From Lycorma delicatula (Eukaryota; Arthropoda; Insecta; Hemiptera; Fulgoridae): a DNA stretch of 64,000 nt. Position 1 is the stretch's first letter, and each line of letters starts with the position of its first letter. Below, one piece after another: positions 19,459 to 30,419 of this stretch. The position numbers and the translations under genes were made by a program. The stretch covers positions 15,412,626-15,476,625 of the forward strand of contig NC_134457.1 in assembly GCF_047948215.1 (NCBI RefSeq), given 5' to 3'. The notes under the pieces are model-generated. The model had not been told where the DNA came from. It did no database searches and saw only the letters and a program-made list of their open reading frames with translations.

Positions 19459-20622
19459 ATGGCTGAACCTGATTTTCGTTATAAAAGAGTAAGACTTGCA
19501 GCAATCGATCAAGTTGGTTGCTTTGTTTTAATTGAAAATGCATTTAATTGTAATTTAAGCACTTATTATTATAAAAATCACAATGACGTATGTAAAGATA
19601 TTTGGATACTTTTAGCAACAGTAAGAGGAGATATAAGTTTGTTGTTGTCTGAATCTTTAGCGCGTTACAGTGCTATTAAATATAATATTTTAATCGAATT
19701 AACGTATGAGAAACCGAATGTGAGGGAGTATAGAGATGTAGGGTTTAAAACAAGAAATTTCGAAATTTTTAACGAATACGATATTGAAGACTCGTTACAA
19801 GAAGCGTTCGAAATAATTCTTGTAGAAGAGGCTAATTTTGAAGGACGACAAAGCGGGTGGACACTTTTAAGTATTGACGGGATCTTAGTTCGAATAAATC
19901 GCTATCGACCTCTAAGAGGATCTTGCTTTATTCCCCTTCCTAAATCAATTCAGGATAAACATGCTATCATTAATATAAAAAACAATGATGATTATTGTTT
20001 TAAATGGGCGATCCTTTGTAAATTCGTAAAAGGTAAAAATCGAGATCGTATTGATAAGCGTTATGATGCTTTTTTAAATAAATTTAACTTTGAATCTTTA
20101 AATTTTCCATCTCATTTAACTGATGTGTATACATTTGAAAAAATCAATAGTTACGTCTCTGTAAATGTTTTTTCGCTTGATGAGAACCAAAAAATTATAC
20201 CAATTAAAGTGTGTTCTTTTGAAAAGGAGGAACATTTTGATCTTTTGCTATTAACCAATGGTAACCATCAACATTTTTGTTTTATTTCTGATTTTGAAAG
20301 ATTGATTAGATCTCAATTAACAAAAAATAAGAACGCGATAAAAATTTGTAAAAGATGTTTTACTTTTTATAAAAACGATGAAAATTGTTCTGAAAAGATG
20401 ATTGATCATCTGGAAAGATGCAGGATAAATCCTCCTGCAAAAGTTTTGCTTCCTGTTTCTAAAGATGATGGATCTCAACCCGTGCTCAAATTTAAAAATT
20501 TTCACCATATATTTCCACTTCCTATAGTTTGTTATGCGGATTTTGAATGTATTGTTAAACCGGTCGCAACGTGTTGTCCTAATCCTAAAAATTCGTACAC
20601 CGTTTCTACAGAGAAATTGTAA
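19459..20622 (+). pseudogene. polB: PolB N-terminal fragment, inverted copy
   Basis: From MAEPDFRYKRVR the frame matches the first ~380 residues of the element C PolB, including YRPLRGSCF, the zinc pair region CKRCFTFY and exonuclease motif I (YADFECI). It breaks at 20,613, where the sequence switches to the opposite strand of the PolB middle part, leaving only three more codons. It lies directly next to the terminus of element D. Confidence 0.88.
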
Positions 20623-23238
20623 CAATTTATGAATTTTGGTTACATGAAGACCATTTCTAATAGCTTGTTTTAAAACAGAAAAATGACAAACATATTTTGA
20701 CTTGTTTCTTAATGAAGGTATAAGTTTAGGATATTTAGAGAACGAAGGAATCTCGTTCGCGGGTAAAAATGGAAAATCACAATGCAATTCGTGTAAATGA
20801 ACAGGATACTCAACATCTACTTCAAATATATACCCGATGGTTTCATCATCCTTTATTGACATGATGTTATCTAATATTGAATTTTGTAGTTTGCTGTCTA
20901 CCCATTGTATGTTTTTGTAAGGTAAACATTGACTTAAGGCCCACCCATAGAGGTTATTGGCGTCAAGGTACATTAAGTATTTAGATGGAAGATTAGGATC
21001 AAAATCATCTGCAATATAAGGATTGTTAGCTTTCGAATATTTTTTAATACAAACCGAAATACCGCCGCGAATACCTTTTTCTAAAAACATATAAATATCA
21101 TAATCTGTAATCAATTCTAGTTGGACCCTTGTTTTATATAACATCGCATCGAAAGAAAATCCGGGAAGAGTAAAATAATGTGCACAATCCAATCCATATT
21201 CACTCAGACAAAGAGTTCTAAAATTTTCAAAAACATCAGCTAATAATAAAACATCACACTTAAGATATAAATCACTATATTCACCTAAATTATTTATTTT
21301 AAAATGATCCTATACTAATTTCGCATGATTGTAGTCTTCATCAGTTATATGCGTTTCTGTAAGGCTACTGTAAAATTTTTCTTTTGGTGGAAGAGAGGTC
21401 TCTTCTAACGTATTCCATGAAGAAGTATATTCGTAAGGATATACGCCTTTCCGAGTCACTAAAGATAAATCTGATTGGTTAAAAAACTTTTTGATATGAA
21501 AAAATTTATCATCGGGAAGAGTTTTTACTAAATAATCTAAACTGCTAGCCATAAATCGAAATGTATCTACAAACCGTATTGAAATCCTGTCACTAATTCT
21601 CTTTGAAAATGAAATATACTTTTCTGTAGAATTTGGAATAACAGAAATTCTTTTCTCATCATAACCTAATTCTCTCACAATAAAATGAGAATCATAATTA
21701 GAACTGTTATGAATAAATACAGGAATAAACGTCTTATTCGACCTTTGTAAGTTACATTTATTACATAGTGCCGCGCGATAACGACCAGTAATATGACAAT
21801 GGTCTCTAACCGGTCGTATTTGTGAAGAAAATCTTACATCACACATCTGACATCTTACAACCGATTCAAAGACGAGTCTATCTCTATCAGTAAATTCCAT
21901 AATTCTGTTTTGTTTGAGAACTTCATCAATCCGAATAGAAACATTATGAAGGAGTTCCATAAAGGAACGTGCAGCTTCTTTTCCCCTATATAGAATAGGG
22001 ACTGAAGGAATGACATTTCGAACAGATTCTGGTGTAGACGTATGAGTAACGAAATAAACACAATAACTCATTGGGATATGATGCTCTGTAGAAACGGTGT
22101 ACGAATTTTTAGGATTAGGACAACACGTTGCGACCGGTTTAAGAATACATTCAAAATCCGCATAACAAACTATAGGAAGTGGAAAAATATGGTGAAAATT
22201 TTTAAATTTGAGCACGGGTTGAGATCCATCATTTTTAGAAACAGGAAGCAAAACTTTTGCAGGAGGATTTATCCTGCATCTTTCCAGATGATCAATCATC
22301 TTTTCAGAACAATTTTCATCGTTTTTATAAAAAGTAAAACATCTTTTACAAATTTTTATCGCGTTCTTATTTTTTGTTAATTGAGATCTAATCAATCTTT
22401 CAAAATCAGAAATAAAACAAAAATGTTGATGGTTACCATTGGTTAATAGCAAAAGATCAAAATGTTCCTCCTTTTCAAAAGAACACACTTTAATTGGTAT
22501 AATTTTTTGGTTCTCATCAAGCGAAAAAACATTTACAGAGACGTAACTATTGATTTTTTCAAATGTATACACATCAGTTAAATGAGATGGAAAATTTAAA
22601 GATTCAAAGTTAAATTTATTTAAAAAAGCATCATAACGCTTATCAATACGATCTCGATTTTTACCTTTTACGAATTTACAAAGGATCGCCCATTTAAAAC
22701 AATAATCATCATTGTTTTTTATATTAATGATAGCATGTTTATCCTGAATTGATTTAGGAAGGGGAATAAAGCAAGATCCTCTTAGAGGTCGATAGCGATT
22801 TATTCGAACTAAGATCCCGTCAATACTTAAAAGTGACCACCCGCTTTGTCGTCCTTCAAAATTAGCCTCTTCTACAAGAATTATTTCGAACGCTTCTTGT
22901 AACGAGTCTTCAATATCGTATTCGTTAAAAATTTCGAAATTTCTTGTTTTAAACCCTACATCTCTATACTCCCTCACATTCGGTTTCTCATACGTTAATT
23001 CGATTAAAATATTATATTTAATAGCACCGTAACGCGCTAAAGATTCAGACAACAACAAACTTATATCTCCTCTTACTGTTGCTAAAAGTATCCAAATATC
23101 TTTACATACGTCATTGTGATTTTTATAATAATAAGTGCTTAAATTACAATTAAATGCATTTTCAATTAAAACAAAGCAACCAACTTGATCGATTGCTGCA
23201 AGTCTTACTCTTTTATAACGAAAATCAGGTCCAGCCAT
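20614..23238 (-). pseudogene. polB: DNA polymerase B of element C, stop codon and truncation
   Basis: The ATG follows the acceptor TTTTTGCAG|GAG. The N-terminal domain, exonuclease I YADFECI, the zinc-bearing insertion (CQMCDVRF, HCHITGRYRAALCNKC) and exonuclease II IHNSSNYDSH are intact. A single in-frame TAG at 21,310-21,312 follows KLV; the same frame continues with exonuclease III (YLKCDVLLLADVFENF) and polymerase motif A (DANNLYGWAL). Motifs B and C are missing because the copy ends at the inversion at 20,613. Confidence 0.92.
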
Positions 23239-23307
23239 CTCCTGCAAAAAGGAATTATAAATAAATTATTAAAAGTGATCATTTAGAAATTAAACTCCAA
23301 TCAACCA

Positions 23308-24207
23308 TTATTCACCTAACTGCTGAGGGCGGACCTGAGCAACTGGTCTAGTAATTTTTTTAAAACCGCTTTCCTTCGTCATTTTTTCATATGAAACTGA
23401 TATCATTTCATTAAACATTTCAAATTGCTCGTCATGTTCATTAAAAACGATCTCAGCTTTTGTTTTAATTTTTTTATAACGGTCTCTAAATGAAAGACCT
23501 TCTATTTCATCTGTTTCAAACAGTTCCATTTTTAGTAAATACTTACCCTTTTTGGGTAGCGTCCACGCAAGGAACTGTTTGTTTTTTCTTTTAATATCTA
23601 ACGATTGGGAAAACGTAAATGGAATTCTTTGGGGGGATGCCTCTTCATCAAAGATTTCATCAATCGTTCTTTTTCTAGAAGAGGGCTTCATTAAGGTCCA
23701 TAATTCATCAACCTCAGCTCTTTTAAACTGTTTGATGTTTGCCTGGTCGATTGGTCTAGATACATCTAATATCTCACTGGATGTCAACGTTTTAAATAAA
23801 CTATCCATCAAACCTAATTCATTATTATCCATTGTAAATGGAATAATAGTTTTGGTTCTGAGAGTATTAACAAAAGTTTTAATTATTTCAAACATTGTTT
23901 TCATGGTAATACTCTCATGCGTTGTTGCCTTCTCACTCGCCCTATTAACCGCCTCCTCCCATAGCGACACAGACGTTAGTCCTAAGGTGTAATATAATAA
24001 TATTATATCCCTTAAGCTAACATCTGCCGCTATAACATCTTCTAATCGCCCCGATGTATTAGAAGGACCAGGTTGAGGCTCATCCAAACTATCATCGTCG
24101 TGAATATTAAATACGATAGGTCTACGACCTCTTGATGATCTAGAGGGACCTGGTTGAGTAGTTACCTCCTCATCTACAGATAACAGTTGTCGTCCTAAAC
24201 GAGACAT
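23308..24207 (-). CDS. 299-aa protein preceding PolB (candidate terminal or replication protein)
   Basis: The ATG is directly after acceptor TTTCTACAG. Residues 1-60 are disordered (QPGPSRSSRGRR, QPGPSNTSGR). The rest is a globular, mostly helical domain with LYYTLGLTSVSLWEEA, ELWTLMKPSSRKRTIDE and KYLLKMELFETDEIEG. It is homologous to the 349-aa protein at 46,388-47,437, which also sits just upstream of PolB. The family is unknown to me. The fixed place next to a protein-primed polymerase makes a terminal protein or DNA-binding replication factor possible, but that is inference. Confidence 0.7.
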   Translation of the reverse strand: MSRLGRQLLSVDEEVTTQPGPSRSSRGRRPIVFNIHDDDSLDEPQPGPSNTSGRLEDVIAADVSLRDIILLYYTLGLTSVSLWEEAVNRASEKATTHESITMKTMFEIIKTFVNTLRTKTIIPFTMDNNELGLMDSLFKTLTSSEILDVSRPIDQANIKQFKRAEVDELWTLMKPSSRKRTIDEIFDEEASPQRIPFTFSQSLDIKRKNKQFLAWTLPKKGKYLLKMELFETDEIEGLSFRDRYKKIKTKAEIVFNEHDEQFEMFNEMISVSYEKMTKESGFKKITRPVAQVRPQQLGE

Positions 24208-25000
24208 CTGTAGAAAAAATTAAAATTAACGAAACCTAAAAACGATAAGAATCAATTCTAATTCAAAAATAATAAAAGATTAGTTATTGCATATATAATA
24301 CTAATATGAAATTTAAATAAAAATTTTTTACTTACGATTAGATTGATTAAAACGGGTTAATGTTAACAATGAACAACGTTAATCTCGACACTGTAAATAA
24401 AAATAAATTCATTAACATAATAAACTGGAGAAAACAAAAATATTAAAAATTTTAATTCTAAATCTAACAACCAAAATAATAACTGAAAAATGCTTACCTT
24501 TTAAATAAAGATGATTCAAATATATAATATTTAATAATATAATATTATTAAAATATTTAATAAATTTTATTCTGGAAAAAAAGAACAATATTAATTCGAA
24601 ATATAATGTAAGTAAATAATATTAATAATGTAAGTAAATAAAACATTTAAATAATAATATTAATAAATAAGATATACAATATTTAAATAATATAAGATAT
24701 ATAATAAATTAAATGCGTATAATATTAATAAATAAGATATATAATATTTAAAATGCGTATATTTAAATATTTAAAGTGCGTAAAATAGTTTCACTCACCT
24801 GATAAAATAAAACAGCAGCAGCAAGTATCACAACAAGTCACTATATCAAAACAAGTTATATAAAGCCGTAGAAAATCGCTCGGTATTTATGTAAACCGAA
24901 TAACCTTGTCATTGAGATAACTTTGAAATAACAATGAAGACATATGACGCAAATGAAAGATAACTTTCAATTTTGTAAACAAGGTTATGCAAAGTAAGCA
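24208..25000 (-). promoter_or_regulatory. Element C promoter and leader exons
   Basis: AT-rich. Minus-strand donors are visible near 24,338 (ATC|GTAAGT), 24,500 (AAAAG|GTAAGC) and 24,799 (ATCAG|GTGAGT), consistent with alternative noncoding leader exons. TATA-like sequence ATAAATA at about 24,891-24,897 lies downstream of a block (24,900-24,990) that matches element D and the satellite. Confidence 0.5.
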
Positions 25001-25080
25001 AGCGCGTGTAAAATATGACGTAAATCGAAGATAAAATTATACAATGTCAGCAAGCACGTGTACTAAGAACACGAGGCAAT

Positions 25081-25235
25081 TTTTAATTTTTTTGATGACT
25101 GACATTTTTTTTTTTTTTTTTTTGGGTCAAAGGTCAATGTTTTTTTTTTCGGGTCAAAGGTCAATGTTTTTTTTTTAATTTTTTTTTTCGGGTCAAAGGT
25201 CAAGGTTGTGCCAGAATCCCCATTTCTACACTACT
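25081..25235. repeat. Element C terminus with three DR1 sites
   Basis: GGGTCAAAGGTCA, a perfect DR1 nuclear-receptor site (HNF4/RXR-USP type), occurs at 25,124, 25,151 and 25,190, separated by T runs. The element end is CCATTTCTACACTACT at 25,235; read inward it is AGTAGTGTAGAAAT. Confidence 0.82.
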
Positions 25236-25885
25236 AAAGATCATGAGCTTTTTGGTTTACTATGTTACAGTAACAATATCTTAAAACAGTTCGCTGAATT
25301 TATCAGTAAATTTCATGTTTATCCTAAAAAAGAAGTTTAAAAGGAATTGAGTGAATTTAGGATAAAGAAAGAATTATGGATAAGTTCATGTAAAAATTAT
25401 ATTTTGATTGAAATTTGTAATCAAATTTTATTTAATAAATTAATTCAGAAAAATGTATTGTAACTTATTTTAATAAAAATAACTGTCTTTTATCCTTTTT
25501 ATAATTAGTTTTTAATGATAAAAAAGGTTGAAATAAAATAAAAACTGAAATAAACATTGAAAAATTATTTATTTTTACAATACATTTTTATTGAATATAA
25601 TAAAATAATACATACATTAATTTAATTGAAACAATAAATATCTATTTAAAATATTAAATACATTTTAATTGATTATAATAAAATAAGACGTACATTAATT
25701 TAATTGAAACAATAAATATTTATTTAAAATAAAAATACATTTTTATTGAATATAATAAAATACTAAATATATTTTAATTGAATATAATAAAATACTAAAT
25801 ACATTTTATATTGATTATAATAAAATAAGACGTACATTAATTTAATTAAAACAATAAATATTTATTTAAAATATTATTGATAAAA
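25236..25885. repeat. AT-rich intergenic repeats
   Basis: A short plus-strand coding remnant (HELFGLLCYSNNILKQF) directly follows the element C end. Then come about five related units with ACATTTTATTG(A)ATATAATAAAAT and GTACATTAATTTAATT. No gene is supported. Confidence 0.5.
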
Positions 25886-26398
25886 TTACCAATTTTTACT
25901 ATATAATATAGAATTATATTGTTTACTAAATAAATAACTAAACCATTTATTCGATCTTTCTGTAAGAAAGTGAATCTTTACGGAATTAGTATGTTTTTTA
26001 TTAATTAAAATTGACACAATGTCATTGAGAGTTTCTGTTGTTAAAACAGAAAATATATAATTTTCTTCTTCATCAATATTTAAATTTTTAGTCAAATGAA
26101 CACAAAGATAATTATCAACCATTTCTTTAACTGAAAGATATGTAAGTGAGAAAAAATTATTTAGTAAACAATAATAACATATATTCGGATCGATTACATT
26201 CTTATAATTAAACCTGCTGTATACATTGACTTTAAAATCTAATTCATTTTCGTCTAGTATTAAAAATAAATGCCTTAATTCATCTGTAACCTCTATTAAA
26301 CTACTAGTTATTGCTTGAACCACACTTAATGTTGAACATGCTATTAATGAAAGCGGTTTGGTTACTCTAATGCTATAATAACAAGATTTTTTGTACAT
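25886..26398 (-). CDS. Hypothetical 170-aa protein
   Basis: The ATG lies 6 nt after the acceptor TTTTCTTTTCAG, as in the PolB elements. The protein has a hydrophobic stretch at about residues 15-30 and a mixed alpha/beta composition with FSVLTTETLNDIVSILI. No family is recognised. It lies downstream of a PolB C-terminal fragment on the same strand and was probably part of the same element. Confidence 0.5.
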   Translation of the reverse strand: MYKKSCYYSIRVTKPLSLIACSTLSVVQAITSSLIEVTDELRHLFLILDENELDFKVNVYSRFNYKNVIDPNICYYCLLNNFFSLTYLSVKEMVDNYLCVHLTKNLNIDEEENYIFSVLTTETLNDIVSILINKKHTNSVKIHFLTERSNKWFSYLFSKQYNSILYSKNW

Positions 26399-26434
26399 TT
26401 TTAACTGAAAAGAAAAAACAAAATTGAAAATAAT

Positions 26435-27057
26435 TTAATGATTAAATAAACGTTTAAGTTCTAAAGGAATATCAACATGCCCCCAAGGTAAAGTTAATAT
26501 GTTATTAACTGCAACACGTTTATCATCATAATTGCTTAATGCTAATTTGTTTACTGTCACAGTTTCAACTAAGTGTTGTTTTGATCGAATCAGTTTCATT
26601 TGAACATAAAAGTCTTTGCTATCGTCACTTGCTTTCAATAAACAGTTTCTGTAATGGTTGATATTTAATTTGTTTTTTACTACATTCTTTTTTATTCCTT
26701 TAGCTTTTTTCGTAATCCCTTTGTAGTTGTAAAAGTATATAATTTTGCTCTTAATCCGATAAATTCTTTTATAGGAATGCCGTTGCATTCATCCTTAAAT
26801 TTACCTAAAACTTTTTTATTTTTAATTGAAAAAAGAGGATGTGAAACAGGAAAATCAGACGTATCAAAATACTCAATAAAATTTTCATCTTGTAAATCTT
26901 GGTAAAAATCATGAGTCTCTATTTCATAAAAAAAGCTATCGGTATCCATATAAAGAAGATTAATCTTAGATCTATATTTTTTCTTCATTATATTATAATG
27001 AAAATTATACATTAGTGTCTTACTAAGTTCTAACACTGATAGACCCACATACAGAGG
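26435..27057 (-). pseudogene. polB: PolB C-terminal fragment, frameshifted
   Basis: The first frame (from about 27,057) has LYVGLSVLELSK and motif C YMDTDSFFYE, and reads to GLRAKLYTF. The following conserved part (KKAKGIKKNVV, NKLALSNYDDKRVA, GHVDIPLELKRLF) is in another frame, so there is a frameshift around 26,700-26,790. Motifs A and B are absent because the fragment begins at a palindrome. Confidence 0.9.
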
Positions 27058-28831
27058 TATGTGGGTCTATCACCACAAATACAATTTTAATTTTATCCCT
27101 AAAATTTATTATTTCATCATCTTCATTGCTAACTTCGATTGTATCTTTAGTTTGTATCAGGTTTATTTCTCGCTGTTGTAATATATAATTTTGTATAGAT
27201 AATAAAAACTGCAAATTTCTAATATGTGGTATATAGTGTGAATTACAAAATAACAAATCATGCAATCTTGATCTTATATAGTATATATTACTTTTCGCTT
27301 TACAATGATATAGCGGTATAAAAAATGTATCATACTGTATAATATTAAATATTAAGTTACTCAAATATGGCCGCGTAGATGGTAACGTAATCAACATACT
27401 CACAAAATATATATTTGCAAATGCAACTTTAAAATTGTATACATCTTTAAATTTGAATTCGGGTTTATTTAAAAATATACAGAAATTTGTTATAAATCTA
27501 TTAATCTTCCTTCTGTTATCGCTTTTGAAGTAATTTAATACGGTCTCGTCAAATATAGAATGACAAATAGCAATCAATGTATGATATTGTATATATATTT
27601 CATGTTTAGTTAAGCAAATTCGTCTCCACTCCATACCAAAATGACATAGTATTGTATATATATAATCTACATCTTTAGAGTTCGACACACCAGTTACTAT
27701 AAATTTAGTTATCAAATTCCATATAAATTTATATGCTTTACGTTCATCTCCTTTATATTCGTAAATTATTTTATATAATATGTTAGGTTGTGCACGATTT
27801 ATAATAGTAAAAATATTAAGCCATTTCAATATTGACATAGATGGATGTGTAAAATCTTTATATAAAAAATCTGCAAAATCCAATTTTAATTTCTTGCGTT
27901 TGAACATTTTATCGAGCGCTTCGACTGGATGTTGATAGCGAATGATATTATTTAACGTCGAAATGCGTGATAAAGTAACTTTACTATTTAAATAACGTTC
28001 AAATTCAGAATTAAAATGTACACCATACGGTAAATTAAATGGATTTATATTTTTATTAGATGGTGTATTAACTATAAAATCCCAACACATGCTTTTTATT
28101 TTATTGCTAAATGTAAATCTATTTGCGATTGTATGTAATTCCAATAGAAATCCGTAATCATAAGTACTTATTAAATTATCAAATCTCAATTCTTCAACTA
28201 AATGTAATAATTTATGTAACAGCTCCCATCTATAATTTACATTTTTAATACACTCCCAAAAGTAAATATTAAATTTATTAATATTTACACTATCATCGTA
28301 TGATGGCGTATTAAACGTAATTTTGCATGCAGCTAAAATTAAATCGTCTATATACTCACAATTATACGTAGATCGTATATATGTAATATACATTTTACGT
28401 GAAAGCGTAAGTACATTTGCTAATTGTGTAATAATAGTAAAATTATTTGATTCTGTGGCAACGTTTATTTCTTCTTCTATAACCGAAGCATCAATACAAT
28501 AACTATGTTGTGTATGTTTTAATGTGAAATAAATCCACAATTCACATCTAGTATCAAATGATAAAGTAATCATATCATTTGGTATGTATAATTTGTCTAT
28601 AGATTTTTGATTTATTTCTTCGTAGTCCTTTAAAAAAGATAGTAAATATTTAACGTTTACATTTTCTACTATTATTTTCAATTTGTGTTGAGGTTTGATA
28701 ATATTTAAAATATCTTTAGTTATATTATTGTAATCGCCAGTATAAGTTGAATTTATTTGATTCCCCATGACGTCATAGATCTGACTTTCACATTGAAAAC
28801 TGCCTTGATAGATAATCTTATTTATTAACAT
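27023..28831 (-). pseudogene. Large helical protein of unknown family, copy 1 (N-terminus lost)
   Basis: About 600 residues, AT-rich and rich in Ile, Asn and Tyr. It is predicted to be mainly helical, with motifs such as LWIYFTLKHTQHSY and FLLELHTIANRF. From about residue 30 it matches residues ~145-414 of the gene at 29,122-30,366, then continues beyond it. Its first ~30 residues are unrelated to that paralogue and the last few come from the palindrome, so both ends are damaged. The family is not recognised; ankyrin-like helical repeats are possible. Confidence 0.55.
27037..27072. repeat. Perfect 15-bp palindrome at an inversion junction
   Basis: TGATAGACCCACATA and TATGTGGGTCTATCA flank a 6-nt loop. 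One arm is PolB coding sequence (YVGLS), the other is its inverted copy fused to the next gene, so this is a fold-back breakpoint. Confidence 0.85.
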
Positions 28832-29121
28832 TAAAAATAAATAATCAAAATTGTATAAGTAAAGCGCATTTAGTATAAATCATTCTTTAATGTAGTCGTA
28901 TAATTTTGTTTCAATATTCTGGGTTGATTATTTAATGTAATGTAAATCGTTCTTTAATGTATTCAATATATTCATGAAAAAATGTTCTCGATAACTGGTT
29001 ATTTAATGTATTATAAAATCGTTCTTTAATGTATCGCGAACACGACGTTCAGGTTCTGCTTAAATTGTCTGGCCGACCAGTCCTGAGAATTCAAGCAGAA
29101 CCTGCACAATAAATACTACTA
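28832..29121. repeat. Spacer with short repeats and a strong hairpin
   Basis: TCGTTCTTTAATGTA-type units recur near 28,880, 28,950 and 29,010. At 29,050-29,104 CAGGTTCTGCTT and AAGCAGAACCTG (with flanking AATT) form a stem of about 17 bp with one mismatch. The hairpin sits where the downstream paralogue is cut. Confidence 0.6.
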
Positions 29122-30366
29122 CTATAAAAAATCTGCAAAATTCAATTTTAATTTCTTGCGTTGGATCATCGTATCAAGCGCTTCAACTGGATGTTGATAA
29201 CGAATGACATTATTCAATGTTGAAATGCGTGATAAAGTCGCTTTACTATTTAAGCATCGTTCCAATTCAGAATTAAAATATACACCATACGGTAAAGTAA
29301 ATGGATTTATATTTTCATTAGACGGTGTATTAACTATGAAATCCCAACACATAGTTTTTATTTTATCGCTAAAGATAAATCTATTAGCTATCGTATGCAA
29401 TTCCAATAAAAATCCATAATCATAATTACTTATTATCAACTCTTCAACTAAATGTAATAATTTATGTAACAAGTTCCATTTATAATTTACATATTTAACA
29501 CATTCCCAAAAATAAATATTAAATTTATTAATGTTCACATCATCATCGTATAATGGTGTATTAAACGTAATCCTACATGCAGCTAAAATTAAATCGTCTA
29601 TATATTCACAATTATACGTAGATTGTATATATGTAATATACATTTTACGTGAAAGCGTATGTACATTTGCTAATTGTTTAATAATGGTAAAATTATTTAA
29701 TTCTATAGCGACTTTTATTTCTTCTTCTATAACCGCAGTATCAACATGATAATTGTGTTGTGTATGTTTTAATGTGAAATAAATCCACAATTCACATCTA
29801 ACATTAAATGATAAAGTAATTATATCATTTGGTATGTACACTTTGTCTATGGATTTTTGATTTATTTCTTCGTAACTCTTTAAAAAAGATAGTAAATATT
29901 TAACGTTTACATTTTCTATTATTATTTTCAATTTAAGTTGAGGTTTGATAATATTTAAAATGTCTTTAGTTATATTATTGAAATTGCCAGTGTAAGTTGT
30001 ATTTATGATTTTGATCGCTCTTTTAATAAAATGTTTATTTACAATTTTTGGATTTCTATGTTCCCTTAATAAATAATAAGCAGTTTCATTATTATATTGT
30101 AATGCGAATAAAACAGGATCAAAAAAGCAATACCAATCGTGTATATACGAAAAATGAAAATTAAATAATTTTAATATAGTTTCTACGCACCCACACTGAA
30201 GTTTGATGCTAGTATGCAATAAACTTGGTATTAATAATATTTTAAATGATGTATTCATTCTGACGAATCGTCCTAGTAAATTGTTGAATTCATTAACATT
30301 TTCAGTTGCGTACAAATTTACATACATTTGTAATAATTTCAAATCTTGAATTTGCGTTTCGTCCAT
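29122..30366 (-). pseudogene. Large helical protein of unknown family, copy 2 (C-terminus lost)
   Basis: 414 aa from an ATG 40-50 nt downstream of a TATA box. The N-terminal part, missing in copy 1, includes FDPVLFALQYNNETAYYLL, which looks like an ankyrin-type helix pair. The shared region is about 80% similar to copy 1 by eye. The frame ends at FADFL, where copy 1 goes on for about 300 residues, so the copy is truncated at the hairpin. Together the two copies suggest an original gene of over 700 codons. Confidence 0.55.
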
Positions 30367-30403
30367 CTTGCTTAGTGAATTCTACTTTCTATGCGGCTAT
30401 GCA

Positions 30404-30418
30404 GTCTTTATATATAAA
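30404..30418 (-). promoter_or_regulatory. TATA box of the 414-aa gene
   Basis: TATATATAAAG on the minus strand at 30,406-30,416, about 40 bp upstream of the ATG. Confidence 0.55.
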
Positions 30419-30419
30419 A

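Larger units (their letters stand above)
19314..23383. repeat. 1.3-kb inverted repeat made of PolB sequence
   Basis: 19,314-20,613 and 22,084-23,383 are near-identical in opposite orientation and exactly the same length (1,300 bp), with a 1,470-bp spacer. Each arm holds the end of the 299-aa gene, the leader and the PolB N-terminus. The few differences (for example T/S and V/L changes) show that the duplication is young. Confidence 0.9.
20614..25235. mobile_element. PolB element C (right part)
   Basis: Leftward gene order from the terminus at 25,235: promoter and leader exons, 299-aa gene, PolB. The PolB part is cut at 20,613 by the fold-back. No integrase, ATPase or capsid gene is present in the segment. 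Confidence 0.7.
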
